35,741 nucleotides of DNA, from the NCBI GenBank assembly GCA_013043965.1, contig JABEVF010000119.1:1-35741 (forward strand). Direction: 5' to 3'. This document shows positions 16,946-25,849 of the stretch, one piece after another (the stretch's first letter is position 1; each line of letters opens with the position of its first letter). The position numbers were made by a program, and so were the translations under genes. Below the pieces are notes generated by a model. That model had not been told where the DNA came from, did not search any database, and saw nothing but the letters and a program-made list of their open reading frames with translations. This DNA comes from Gallionella sp. (lineage in GTDB: Bacteria > Pseudomonadota > Gammaproteobacteria > Burkholderiales > Gallionellaceae).

Positions 16946-17796
16946 GGGGCACGCATCACGTCACGTTTGAAATCTTGATAGAGGCGATGCAGCCGGGTGT
17001 ACATCGCGCCCGGCCTGCCCGCGCCGACGAGTTGGCCATCGAGCCGGGTGATGGCGAGGACTTCTTTAGTGCTGGAAGTGAGCAGTAGCTCGTCAGCAGC
17101 GCACACTTCCGCTTTGCTGATGCGCCGCACTTCAAGCGGAATATCATTCGCGGCGGCGATTTCCAGGATCACATCGTAGGTGATGCCGGGCAGCATGAGA
17201 GTGTCCTTGGGTGGGGCGAGCAGCGTGCCATCTTTCACCACGAAGATGTTGCTGGCCGCACCTTCGGTCAGCCACTGGTCGTCGCGCAGCAAGATGGTTT
17301 CCGCGCAGCCCGCGTCTATCGCCATCTGGCGTAGCAACACATTGGGCAGCAGCGAGATGGCTTTGATGTCGCAGCGCAGCCAGCGGTTGTCGGTCGCGGT
17401 GATACAGGCGATGCCGTTCTCCAACAAAGCCGCGCTCGGCGTTTTTAAGGGCTTGCTCATCACGAACACCGTCGGCGCAACGGGTGGATTGGGGAAAGCA
17501 TGGTCGCGTTCCGCCACCCCACGGGTGATGTGCAGGTAAAGATATTGGTCTTCGCCAGTGTGCAGTGCGACGAGTTGTTCGATGATGCGCGTCCATTCCG
17601 CATCGCTGTGCGGGTTGGCCATCTGTATGCCGTCCAGGCTGTGTCGCAAGCGGTTCAAATGTCCGGGCAGGCGGAATGCTTTGCGGCCATAGACAGGGAT
17701 CACCTCATACACGCCATCGCCAAAGATGAAGCCCCTGTCCAGCACCGAGATTTGGGCTTTCTCGACCGGCATGAACTGTCCGTTCAGATAAATCAT
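16942..17796 (-). CDS. dat: D-amino-acid transaminase-like PLP enzyme
   Basis: 284-residue fold-type IV aminotransferase. MIYLNGQFMPVEKAQISVLDRGFIFGDGVYE is the D-alanine aminotransferase start, and CDIKAISLLPNVLL carries the Schiff-base lysine; GAASNIF and LPGIT bind the cofactor phosphate. Such enzymes interconvert D-alanine and D-glutamate for peptidoglycan; a branched-chain or aminodeoxychorismate lyase function is less likely given the motifs. Its place between dacA (which releases D-alanine) and the lipoate genes is a common betaproteobacterial order. First gene of the dat-ybeD-lipB-lipA cluster, overlapping ybeD by 4 nt. Between it and dacA lie 211 nt with no recognisable gene. Confidence 0.9.
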   Translation of the reverse strand: MIYLNGQFMPVEKAQISVLDRGFIFGDGVYEVIPVYGRKAFRLPGHLNRLRHSLDGIQMANPHSDAEWTRIIEQLVALHTGEDQYLYLHITRGVAERDHAFPNPPVAPTVFVMSKPLKTPSAALLENGIACITATDNRWLRCDIKAISLLPNVLLRQMAIDAGCAETILLRDDQWLTEGAASNIFVVKDGTLLAPPKDTLMLPGITYDVILEIAAANDIPLEVRRISKAEVCAADELLLTSSTKEVLAITRLDGQLVGAGRPGAMYTRLHRLYQDFKRDVMRAP

Positions 17797-18007
17797 TATT
17801 GATGAGGGAATCTATAGAAATTCAGAATTTTTGGATGAAGCGCAAGGAGCCGCGCATAACCAGCGACTTGCCAGCTTGCTGGCTTAGTCGAATGGCTAGT
17901 TGCTTTACCAGCGAATGACGCAGGCATATCAGATGGATAGACTCGGAATGAGCGAGCACGCGACACCGCGATTCGCCAAAAAAATGAATTTATAAAGATT
18001 CCCATTT

Positions 18008-19156
18008 TTATGGCCAGTATTTTCGGATGAGCAAACGGATGCTGTCCCAGCCGCGCGAAAATACGTTGGCTTCCGCGACGTTCTCTAGCGGATAGACGGG
18101 GAACTCCGCATACGGTTTGCCGCCCAGCGACAATTTCAAGACGCCGATCGCGACACCGGTATCGAGTGGAGCGAGGATGGGCTGATGGGTCTCCAGCGTG
18201 GCCTTGAGTCGGGCGTATTGCCCTTTCGGGATGCTCAGGAACAGGTCGTGTTTGAAGCCGACACCCACATTGCGCTGCGTGCCTTTCCACAGGCGCACCG
18301 GACTGACCGGCTGGTCTTTCTCATACAAGCGCACCGCGTCGAAATTCTGGAAGCCGAAGTTGAGCAATTGCTGGCTCTCGTTCGAGCGCAAGCTGTCGCT
18401 GTTGGCCCCCAACACGACGGAAATCAGCCGGTGTTGGTCGCGTTTGGCCGAGCCCACCAGACAAAATCCCGCGCTGTCGGTATGCCCCGTTTTCATGCCG
18501 TCCGCGTTGGGATCCAGCCATAGCAGGCGGTTGCGATTGGCTTGCGTGACATTGTTGAAAGTGAATTCGCGCAAGGAGAACAGCGGATAGAACTGCGGAT
18601 AGTCGCGCACGATGGCGGTGGCCAGCAAGGCCAGATCGTAGGCCGTGCTGTAATGCTGCTGGTCGGGCAAGCCGACCGGGTTGGTGAAATGCGTGTTGAC
18701 CATGCCCAGCCGCCGCGCCTCTTGGTTCATCATGTCGACGAAACCCGCCTCGCTGCCGGCGATGTTCACGGCCAGTGTGATCGCGGCATCGTTGCCGGAT
18801 TGCACGATCAAGCCGTGCAGCAGATCGTCCACGCTCACCGATTGGCCGGCCTTAAGCAGCATCAGCGATTCGCCGCTGAGATTGCGCGCCGCGTGTTCGG
18901 GGACGTTGACGCTTTGTTGCAGATCCAGCGTGCCGTGCTTCAGCGCGTCAAACGAAAGATAGGCGGTCATCAGCTTGGTCAACGAGGCGGGCTCCATGCG
19001 CGCGTCACCGTTCTGGTTGAGCAATACCTGGTTGCTGTTGTAGTCATACAGCACATAGGCTTTGGAAGTGAGGCCCGGCGCCGCCAGCAAAGGTGCGGGC
19101 AGAGCAAAGCTGGACTGGGATAGCAGCAGGACAAAAATAATTGCGATGAATTTCAT
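18008..19156 (-). CDS. dacA: D-alanyl-D-alanine carboxypeptidase (PBP5/6 type)
   Basis: 382 residues, typical for PBP5/6. It trims the terminal D-alanine from peptidoglycan pentapeptides in the periplasm. Signal peptide (MKFIAIIFVLLLSQSSFA), then SLTK (active-site serine 58, lysine 61), SGN near 120-122 and KTGHT further on, the three penicillin-binding motifs. The C-terminal beta domain ends in SIRLLIRKYWP, an amphipathic membrane-anchoring tail. A perfect -10 TATAAT lies on the minus strand at 19188-19183, 27 nt upstream of the start; I see no good -35 at the standard distance. The 211-nt gap to dat suggests the two may be separately controlled. Confidence 0.95.
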   Translation of the reverse strand: MKFIAIIFVLLLSQSSFALPAPLLAAPGLTSKAYVLYDYNSNQVLLNQNGDARMEPASLTKLMTAYLSFDALKHGTLDLQQSVNVPEHAARNLSGESLMLLKAGQSVSVDDLLHGLIVQSGNDAAITLAVNIAGSEAGFVDMMNQEARRLGMVNTHFTNPVGLPDQQHYSTAYDLALLATAIVRDYPQFYPLFSLREFTFNNVTQANRNRLLWLDPNADGMKTGHTDSAGFCLVGSAKRDQHRLISVVLGANSDSLRSNESQQLLNFGFQNFDAVRLYEKDQPVSPVRLWKGTQRNVGVGFKHDLFLSIPKGQYARLKATLETHQPILAPLDTGVAIGVLKLSLGGKPYAEFPVYPLENVAEANVFSRGWDSIRLLIRKYWP

Positions 19157-19260
19157 GTTGGGCAGACCTTAAACGAGGCGCGATTATAGTCCGTGCATCG
19201 TGTCGCGTGGTGACAATCCCCCAGTCGGGCGGCTCTGCCCGCAAGAGACGACCGGAGTCG

Positions 19261-19282
19261 GCCTAGGCCGAAATGCCTAGGC
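19261..19282. promoter_or_regulatory. Paired GCCTAGGC palindromes upstream of the CZB gene
   Basis: Two identical 8-nt palindromes (19261-19268 and 19275-19282) separated by CGAAAT; together they also form a hairpin. They lie about 72 nt before the CZB start. Could be an operator or a leader hairpin; function not known. Confidence 0.45.
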
Positions 19283-19353
19283 TGTTATGCATATGGTTAT
19301 TTCATTCCGGACTGGTTATAAAGCCGCATCGGGAAATCGTTAATGGTGCAGTA

Positions 19354-19797
19354 ATGAGAAAATCTTCAGGTGGAATGGGATGGAATAAACAAGCGATTTT
19401 CCCGGTGGGTGTGTTGCGCAAAAGCGAGATGCGCGAACAGCTCAATCTGGTGGGTGCGGCCGAACAGCATCTACTGTGGAAGAATCGTTTGGGGCATCAC
19501 ATACAGGGGGATTTGAATGAGGCTTTGGACCCCGGACTGGTGGGGCAGAGCGGGATATGCCAGCTGGGGGCCTGGATCAAAGGATCGGAGTTGCACGCGT
19601 TGCGCGAGACTCGGGCGTATTGCGAACTGGACTCCGCCCATGCTCTATTCCATGAATTCGGTGCGGAGATCATTAGAAGGCTCAAGCAAGGCGATCGAGC
19701 CGAGGCGGGCTCGATATTCAAAAACGAATACAGCCTGGCGATGCAGCACATCGTCCAGGCGCTGACCAAAATCAATCATCTGCTTCAAGAGCCATAG
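19354..19797 (+). CDS. Stand-alone CZB (chemoreceptor zinc-binding) domain protein
   Basis: About 147 residues, almost wholly one CZB domain with the 3-His/1-Cys zinc site: H39 in HLLWK, C69 in CQLGAW, and H96 and H100 in HALFH. In chemoreceptors and in diguanylate cyclases such as DgcZ this domain senses zinc, or oxidants through the zinc thiolate. Here no output domain is attached, so it may act by protein contact, perhaps with the nearby c-di-GMP or two-component proteins; that is speculation. The start is uncertain: ATG 19354 is preferred, with ATG 19375 and an upstream ATG 19273 possible; none has a strong ribosome binding site. It converges on the regA-like gene with a 41-nt gap. Confidence 0.8.
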   Translation: MRKSSGGMGWNKQAIFPVGVLRKSEMREQLNLVGAAEQHLLWKNRLGHHIQGDLNEALDPGLVGQSGICQLGAWIKGSELHALRETRAYCELDSAHALFHEFGAEIIRRLKQGDRAEAGSIFKNEYSLAMQHIVQALTKINHLLQEP

Positions 19798-19838
19798 GCA
19801 CTAAAGACCGGCGATGTCTTGACGCGGCCGGGCATGCT

Positions 19839-20384
19839 TCAGCGGGTAATGGGTGGTTTGGATAGCTTGCGTTGCAGCGTGCGCCGGTGCATGTTGAGCG
19901 CGCGCGCGGTGGCCGAGATATTGTCGCCGTTTTCGTGCAGCACGCGTTGTATGTGATCCCATTCCAGATTCCCTATCAGGGTAGGCCGCACGCTGATAGC
20001 CGTGTTGCTGTTCGCCGCGTGGGCGAAAGCCGCGACGATCTCATCGGCATTGGCGGGTTTGGTCAGATACTGGGTCGCGCCCAGTTTGATGGCTTCGACT
20101 GCGGTGGCGATGCTGGCGTAGCCGGTCAAGACCACGATGCGGGTGTTCGGGTCCAGATCGTGCAACACCCGCACCAGAACCAGCCCCGGCGCGCCGCCCA
20201 TTTTTAGATCCACCACCGCGAACTCGGGCGGATTGTTTCGCGCGAGCGGGACGGCCTCTTCCACGCTGTGTGCTGCGGTGACATCGTAGCCGCGCTTTCC
20301 CAAGGCTGAACCCAGAACCTTGCAGAACGTCGCATCGTCATCGACCAATAATAGCGACGCGCGTCCTTCGCAATTGCAGTTCAT
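19839..20384 (-). CDS. regA: RegA/ActR/PrrA-type redox response regulator
   Basis: 181 residues: a receiver domain (LLLVDDDATF, phosphorylated aspartate D59 in VVDLKM, and the lysine of YLTKP) linked to a Fis-like helix-turn-helix at the C-terminus (ISATARALNMHRRTLQRKL). This is the RegA layout, a global regulator of photosynthesis, carbon and nitrogen fixation and respiratory genes in other proteobacteria. It overlaps the histidine kinase gene by 4 nt and is therefore translated with it. RoxR/ActR are equivalent names. The targets here are unknown; a candidate operator lies upstream of the kinase gene. Confidence 0.92.
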   Translation of the reverse strand: MNCNCEGRASLLLVDDDATFCKVLGSALGKRGYDVTAAHSVEEAVPLARNNPPEFAVVDLKMGGAPGLVLVRVLHDLDPNTRIVVLTGYASIATAVEAIKLGATQYLTKPANADEIVAAFAHAANSNTAISVRPTLIGNLEWDHIQRVLHENGDNISATARALNMHRRTLQRKLSKPPITR

Positions 20385-21694
20385 GCGCGCGCTCCCGCCA
20401 GTGGCAGGGCCAGTTCCGTGCTTGCGCCGCCGTGCGGGTTGTTCGATAACCGCACCGTGCCGCCCAGGCGTTCTATGGTGGCATTGGCGAGGAATAAGCC
20501 CAGGCCGCGCCCCGCGCTTTTAGTGGTGAAGAATGCCGAGCCGGCTTGGCGCGCGACTTCCTCGCTCAGCCCCGCGCCGTGGTCGACGATGGTCAGGGTG
20601 AAGTGCGTGGCATCGCAACGGCTGACGATCTCGATGCCTTGCGGGCTGGCATCCGCCGCGTTGTTGAGCAGATTCATCAGCGCGGCGCGCAAGGTGGTGT
20701 CCACGTTGAGCTGCGCCGACCAGACCTCGTCCGGTTTCCCTGTGTGCGAGCTGCTGCACAGCCTGCCTGCTCGACCTGTTTCAACCGAGGAATATTGGTA
20801 TTTAGCAGTGGGGCGCAGCAATTGCCACTCGTCCAATACCTCGGTCATCAGGCTGTCCACGGCTTGCAAGGTGATATCGCCGCTGTCCTGCGCATGGCTG
20901 AGAATCTTGTCCAAGATGCGTTTACAGCCGCGCACCTGTTCGTCGAGGATAGCCAGGCTGTCGCGCAATCCGGTCTGGTTTTCTGCCAGGTCGTGTTGCA
21001 ACTCGCCGATGACCACCGCCATCGTGGACAGCGGCGTGCCCATCTCGTGTGCGGCTCCCGCCGCCTGTATACCGAGTGCGACGATACGTTCGTTGCGCAA
21101 GATATTCTCGCGCACCCGCGCCAGCATCTTGTCCCGGCTGCGCACCGCCTGAGCCATCTGCGTCACGAAATAGGCGACCACCACCGCGCTGATAAAGAAA
21201 CCCAGCCACATGCCCATGACGTGCGTGCTGAACGCGCTGTTGTGGTCGTGATGGTTGTGCGGCAGCGGACGATAATAGAACATCAGCGCGCTGTAGCACG
21301 CGGCGGTGAGCGATGCCATGCCCCAGGTGTAGCGTTGCGGCAGGGTCGCGGCGGCGATCACCAGAGGTAGCAGGAACAGCGAGATGAAGGGATTGGTCGA
21401 GCCGCCGCCGTAATACAGCAGCACGCTCAGTGCCAGCACATCCACGCACAATTGCGCAAACAACTCGGGATTGGTTACCGGCCTATCGCTGCGCAAGCGC
21501 AGCCAGGTGAGCAGGTTGATCACCGCGAGTGCGGCGACGGTCAGCAACATGGTCGGCCAGTCCAGCTCCATTTTCAGAAACTTCCACACGCAGGCCAGCG
21601 TGAGCAGTTGCGCGCCCACAGCCATGCTGCGCAAGACGGCCAGGCGACGCAATTGAGCGTGACCGGGCAGAGAAGAAAGCAGGGTGTTATTCAT
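20381..21694 (-). CDS. regB: RegB/ActS/PrrB-type redox sensor histidine kinase
   Basis: 437 residues with about six membrane segments in the first 185 residues. The RegB quinone-binding motif GGxxNPF is intact (GGSTNPF, residues 97-103). H-box AAGAAHEMGTPLS has phospho-accepting H216, and C257 (GCKRIL) lies 41 residues later, matching the redox-active cysteine that follows the histidine by 40 in Rhodobacter RegB. ATP-binding motifs: NLLNNAADASP, DHGAGL, GRGLGLFL. So membrane quinone state and thiol redox are both likely inputs. Residues about 302-322 (ETGRAGRLCSSSHTGKPDEV) are an unusual serine/cysteine-rich stretch, likely an insertion, between the H-box helices and the ATPase domain. Overlaps regA by 4 nt. 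Confidence 0.93.
   Translation of the reverse strand: MNNTLLSSLPGHAQLRRLAVLRSMAVGAQLLTLACVWKFLKMELDWPTMLLTVAALAVINLLTWLRLRSDRPVTNPELFAQLCVDVLALSVLLYYGGGSTNPFISLFLLPLVIAAATLPQRYTWGMASLTAACYSALMFYYRPLPHNHHDHNSAFSTHVMGMWLGFFISAVVVAYFVTQMAQAVRSRDKMLARVRENILRNERIVALGIQAAGAAHEMGTPLSTMAVVIGELQHDLAENQTGLRDSLAILDEQVRGCKRILDKILSHAQDSGDITLQAVDSLMTEVLDEWQLLRPTAKYQYSSVETGRAGRLCSSSHTGKPDEVWSAQLNVDTTLRAALMNLLNNAADASPQGIEIVSRCDATHFTLTIVDHGAGLSEEVARQAGSAFFTTKSAGRGLGLFLANATIERLGGTVRLSNNPHGGASTELALPLAGARA
20727..20790 (-). repeat. Probable in-frame insertion in the regB-like kinase
   Basis: Segment coding for SVETGRAGRLCSSSHTGKPD. It contains an imperfect inverted repeat (CTGTG...CACAG) and interrupts the spot where RegB proteins normally have only a short link before the ATPase domain. 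Its composition differs from the flanking helical sequence. Called from comparison with the remembered family pattern only. Confidence 0.45.
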
Positions 21695-21724
21695 GGCGCG
21701 ATTGTAAACGCGACACCCCTATTA

Positions 21725-21749
21725 CAGGTGCGTCAAATTGACGCACCTG
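21725..21749. promoter_or_regulatory. 25-nt palindrome between regB and the copper chaperone gene, candidate RegA operator
   Basis: CAGGTGCGTCAA and TTGACGCACCTG are perfect 12-nt arms around one A. The core GCGTC-N5-GACGC resembles published RegA/RegR sites (GCGNC-N5-GNCGC form). A perfect TATAAT for the copper chaperone gene lies at 21768-21773, putting the palindrome centre near -43 of the predicted start; on the other strand TACAAT (21706-21701) serves regB. Autoregulation and co-regulation are inferred. Confidence 0.65.
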
Positions 21750-21808
21750 ATGGTAAAGATGAACACGTATAATCGAGCTCCCGAAACTTATCTAATAGGA
21801 ACAGCGTC

Positions 21809-22282
21809 ATGCAAAAACTCGGTCTGTGGTTAGCCGCAACAGCGGCGATTTTGTTGAGTGCCAGCGTCTATGCGGAGGATATTAGGATTGAGGCCGCATC
21901 GGTGCGTGCGACGGCTCCGGGCCAGCAGACCGCGATGGGCGATCTGAGCATCACCAGCAAAAAAATCGCGCTCCTGGTGGGTGTGACGACCCCGGTCGCG
22001 CAAAGTGTCGAGCTGCACCTGATGTCGCATGATAACGGCATGATGAAAATGCGCGAGGTGAAAGAGGTTCCGTTGCCGGCCGGCCGGGTGGTGAATCTGG
22101 GCCAGGAAGGCTACCATCTGATGCTGATGAATTTGAAAGAGCCGATCAAAGAGGGTGTCGCCGTGCCATTGACGCTGATGATACAACTGGCCGACAAAAG
22201 AACGATCAAGCTCGAAACGGCCGCGACAGTGAAACCTCAGATCGTGATCGACGCCAACGAACCCATGCATCACCATCACTAG
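21809..22282 (+). CDS. Periplasmic copper chaperone, PCu(A)C family
   Basis: 157 residues with signal peptide (about 1-22, cleavage after VYA). The copper-binding motif HX10MX21HXM is complete: H70, M81, H103 and M105. This family delivers Cu(I) to the CuA and CuB centres of haem-copper oxidases, alone or with Sco/SenC. The protein ends in MHHHH, a natural histidine tail that may add a metal site. Divergent from regB across a shared palindrome; in Rhodobacter a different copper chaperone (SenC) lies in the reg cluster, so a functional link between redox signalling and oxidase assembly is plausible but not shown. Confidence 0.92.
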   Translation: MQKLGLWLAATAAILLSASVYAEDIRIEAASVRATAPGQQTAMGDLSITSKKIALLVGVTTPVAQSVELHLMSHDNGMMKMREVKEVPLPAGRVVNLGQEGYHLMLMNLKEPIKEGVAVPLTLMIQLADKRTIKLETAATVKPQIVIDANEPMHHHH

Positions 22283-22368
22283 GGTTCGGCAACGCCACTG
22301 CACGGGTTTGACTAAATCCCGAATCCTCGATTCTGCCTTGGTGTAGAATTCGCGGCACATTTTTGCGA

Positions 22369-23304
<936 letters not shown>

Positions 23305-23305
<1 letters not shown>

Positions 23306-23943
23306 TGGAACGTGTCTGGATTTTTGATCTGGACAATACCCTGCACAATGCTTCTGCCCATGTGTTTCCGCACATCAACTGCAGTATGACGGCTTACTTG
23401 CAGCAGCATCTGCAACTCGACGCGGCGGCGGCGAATGAGTTGCGCATCGCTTACTGGCAACGCTACGGTGCGACCTTGAGCGGCATGATGCGGCACCATG
23501 ATACCGACCCCGATCATTTTTTGTGGCATACCCATCAATTCCCCGATCTGGGAAACATGGTGTTGCGCGAACCGCGTTTGCGCCACGCGCTAAAGAATTT
23601 GCCGGGCAAGAAGGTGTTGTTCTCGAATGCGCCGCAGCACTACGCGCATGCCGTGTTGAAGTTGTTGCGCATAGACGATCTGTTCGACGATGTGATGGCG
23701 GTGGAGCACACCGGATACCGCCCCAAGCCGCATGCATTCGGTTTTTTGTGTTTGATGAGAAAGCACAAGGTAAGGGCCGCGCAATGCGTGATGGTGGAAG
23801 ACAGTTTGGAAAATTTGCGCGCCGCAAAAAAGTTGGGGATGCGCACTGTGTGGATCAGTGTCGGCCTACAAGACACGGCGTGTGTCGATGTGAAGATTCG
23901 TGATGTGATGCGGCTGCCAAGCGTCTTAAGCCGCTTGGTTTAA
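23305..23943 (+). CDS. HAD-family pyrimidine 5'-nucleotidase
   Basis: 212 residues of the SDT1/pyrimidine 5'-nucleotidase subfamily of HAD hydrolases. Motif I is FDLDNTLH, motif II is in VLFSNAP, and motifs III/IV are RPKPHAF and MVEDSLENL. Dephosphorylates nucleoside monophosphates in characterised relatives; the substrate here is inferred. It begins in the argB stop codon (TAATG), and an argB-HAD-slmA order recurs in betaproteobacteria, so co-transcription is likely. Confidence 0.9.
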
Positions 23944-23951
23944 TTACAAAT

Positions 23952-24009
23952 CCTCTCCCCCAACCCCTTTCCCTTTTGAGGGAGAAGGTGGCCGAAGGTC
24001 GGGAGAGGG
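23952..24009. repeat. CCTCTCCC/GGGAGAGG intergenic inverted repeat
   Basis: Outer arms CCTCTCCC (23952) and GGGAGAGG (24001) enclose a smaller CCCTTTTGAGGG hairpin. This is a type of dispersed intergenic repeat found in many proteobacterial genomes. It lies between the HAD gene and slmA and could attenuate read-through. Confidence 0.6.
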
Positions 24010-24030
24010 CATTGAGAAAGAGGTACGAAA

Positions 24031-24702
24031 ATGGCCGCTAAACCGGGCGAAAGAAAACTACAGATACTGCAAACCGTGGCGCACATGCTGGAGCAGCCCA
24101 AGGGTGAGAAGATCACCACCGCCGCGCTCGCCGCCAGGCTGGAGCTGTCGGAAGCGGCGTTGTATCGCCACTTCGCCAGCAAGGCGCAGATGTTCGAGGG
24201 GCTGATCGAGTTCATCGAGCAGACCGTGTTCGGCCTGATCAACAAGATCACCCAGGACGAGAAGAGCGGGCTCAAGCAAGTCGACGCCATCGTGTCCATG
24301 CTGTTGGGTTTCGCGCAAAAGAATCGCGGTATGACGCGGGTGCTGATCGGCGACGCGCTGGTGAACGAGGACGAGCGGCTGCAATTGCGCATCAACCAGT
24401 TGCTGGACCGCATCGAAGCCACGCTCAAACAGTCATTGCGCATGGCGGTGACCCAGGGCGAGATGGGCGAGGCGGTGGGCGGCCAAGTTCAGGACGTGTC
24501 GGTATCAGGAACGGGGGTGCCGCCTGTTTCCCCTTCCCGCACCGCCGTTGCGCGCACCGTGTCCGGGGAAGATATCTCCGCGCACGCCAATGTGTTGCTG
24601 TGTTTCGTGATCGGCCGCTGGCTGCAATTCGGCAAGAGCGGATTCACCCGCGAACCGTTGGCGCAATGGCCCGCGCAATCAGCGGTTTTACTCAATAAAT
24701 AA
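24031..24702 (+). CDS. slmA: Nucleoid occlusion factor SlmA, with probable repeat-derived insertion
   Basis: TetR-fold DNA-binding protein that blocks FtsZ ring assembly over the chromosome. Start MAAKPGERKLQILQTVA and helix-turn-helix ITTAALAARLELSEAALYRHF match SlmA, as do FIEQTVFGLINKI and GMTRVLIGDALVNE. E. coli SlmA has 198 residues; this one has 223. The excess lies at about 158-182 (VSGTGVPPVSPSRT...), a proline-rich stretch read from a repeat-like DNA segment, just before the C-terminal helix HANVLLCFVIGRW. Functionality of the altered protein is not proven, but the frame is intact. It lies between the HAD gene and aroG. Confidence 0.93.
   Translation: MAAKPGERKLQILQTVAHMLEQPKGEKITTAALAARLELSEAALYRHFASKAQMFEGLIEFIEQTVFGLINKITQDEKSGLKQVDAIVSMLLGFAQKNRGMTRVLIGDALVNEDERLQLRINQLLDRIEATLKQSLRMAVTQGEMGEAVGGQVQDVSVSGTGVPPVSPSRTAVARTVSGEDISAHANVLLCFVIGRWLQFGKSGFTREPLAQWPAQSAVLLNK
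24505..24578 (+). repeat. REP-like in-frame segment inside slmA
   Basis: Contains an imperfect inverted repeat around GGGGGTGCCGCC with GGAAC and GTTTCC at its edges. The GTGVPPV peptide it encodes is of the kind seen when dispersed palindromic repeats are translated. Insertion is inferred from the family length. Confidence 0.55.
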
Positions 24703-24717
24703 ACCCAAGGAATAAGC

Positions 24718-25833
24718 ATGATTCTGATCCTCAACCCCAACGTCGATGAGCAGTCCGCCGAGTACCGGCAACTGCTCGCGCAACTCGCGGCACTGCCCGG
24801 TATACAGACACGTGTGCATGTCGAGCATGGCAATGAACAGAAGCTCACCGAGATGTATTTGATCGGCAACACCAAGGCTCTCGAGATCGCCGATATGCAG
24901 AATCTGCCCTGTGTGGAGCGCGTGGTGCGGGTGTCCGAGGAATACCGGATTCTGGGGCGGCACAAGGATGATAGGCGCGACACGCATTTCGATTACAACG
25001 GCGTGCGTTTCGGCCAGGACACGCTGAATGTGTTTGCCGGGTTATGCGCGGTGGACAATCGCGAGCATGTCGAGATCATGATGAGGGCGGTGCGCGACAA
25101 CGGTCAGGTATGCACGCGCATGGGCGCGTACAAGCCGCGCACCAGCCCTTACGCATTCCAGGGGCACGGCAAATATTGTCTGAACTATGTGTTCGAACTC
25201 GCCGGCAAGTACGGCATCAAGGTGATCGCGATGGAGATCACCCACGAATCCCATTTGCACGAGATAAAAGAGGCCTTGCACCAGACCGGCAACCCGACCG
25301 GGGTGATGCTGCAGATTGGCACGCGCAACACGCAGAATTTCGAGTTGCTCAAGATCGTGGGTCGGCAAACCGAGTTGCCGGTGTTGCTCAAACGCGGCTT
25401 CGGCATCACGCTGGACGAGTCGCTGAACGCCGCGGAATACCTCGCTTCGGAAGGCAACCGCAACGTGGTGTTCGGCTTGCGCGGCATGAAGACCAACATG
25501 GGCGACCCGCACCGCAACTTCGTGGATTTCTCGCATGTGCCGGTGGTCAAACGGCTGACGCGCATGCCGGTGTGCATCGATCCGTCGCATTCGGTTGGCT
25601 CGCGTGCCGCTTCGCCGGACGGCATCCTCGACATGATGCACGTCACTGCCCAGGGCGTGATGGCGGGAGCCAATATGGTGCTGGTGGATTTTCATCCCGC
25701 GCCGCCCAAGGCGCTGGTGGACGGCCCGCAAGCCATGCTGCTGAAAGAGTTGCCGTACTTCCTGGAAGACGTGCGGATTGCCCGCGAGGCCTATCTCAAG
25801 CGGGTCGAGCTGCGGCAACGGCAGGACTGGTAA
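24718..25833 (+). CDS. aroG: 3-deoxy-7-phosphoheptulonate (DAHP) synthase, type I beta
   Basis: First step of the shikimate pathway: phosphoenolpyruvate plus erythrose 4-phosphate to DAHP. 371 residues, with an N-terminal region (about 1-95) resembling a regulatory ACT/ferredoxin-like domain, then a catalytic barrel: VCTRMGAYKPRTSPYAFQG, KVIAMEITHESH, MLQIGTRNTQNF, PVLLKRGFG and VCIDPSHSVG. This is the pattern of the KDPG-aldolase-like I-beta group rather than E. coli AroG proper, so the symbol marks function. AAGGAA precedes the ATG. It follows slmA by 15 nt and converges on the DUF1841 gene. Confidence 0.92.
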   Translation: MILILNPNVDEQSAEYRQLLAQLAALPGIQTRVHVEHGNEQKLTEMYLIGNTKALEIADMQNLPCVERVVRVSEEYRILGRHKDDRRDTHFDYNGVRFGQDTLNVFAGLCAVDNREHVEIMMRAVRDNGQVCTRMGAYKPRTSPYAFQGHGKYCLNYVFELAGKYGIKVIAMEITHESHLHEIKEALHQTGNPTGVMLQIGTRNTQNFELLKIVGRQTELPVLLKRGFGITLDESLNAAEYLASEGNRNVVFGLRGMKTNMGDPHRNFVDFSHVPVVKRLTRMPVCIDPSHSVGSRAASPDGILDMMHVTAQGVMAGANMVLVDFHPAPPKALVDGPQAMLLKELPYFLEDVRIAREAYLKRVELRQRQDW

Positions 25834-25849
25834 GGGCAGCGATACGCGG

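Noticed and set aside
17797-18007. Minus-strand open frame between dat and dacA
   Set aside because: Mostly overlaps dacA in another frame; the unique part is arginine-rich and unlike any family. A TTAGTCGAATGGCT stretch vaguely recalls the 5806/6697 repeat but is too weak to claim.
20546-21370. 274-codon plus-strand frame over the regB-like gene
   Set aside because: Shadow of the kinase; no recognisable motifs and no ribosome binding site.
22300-22345. ATCCCGAATCCTCGATTCT resembling the lipB repeat units
   Set aside because: Too short and imperfect to count as a second copy.
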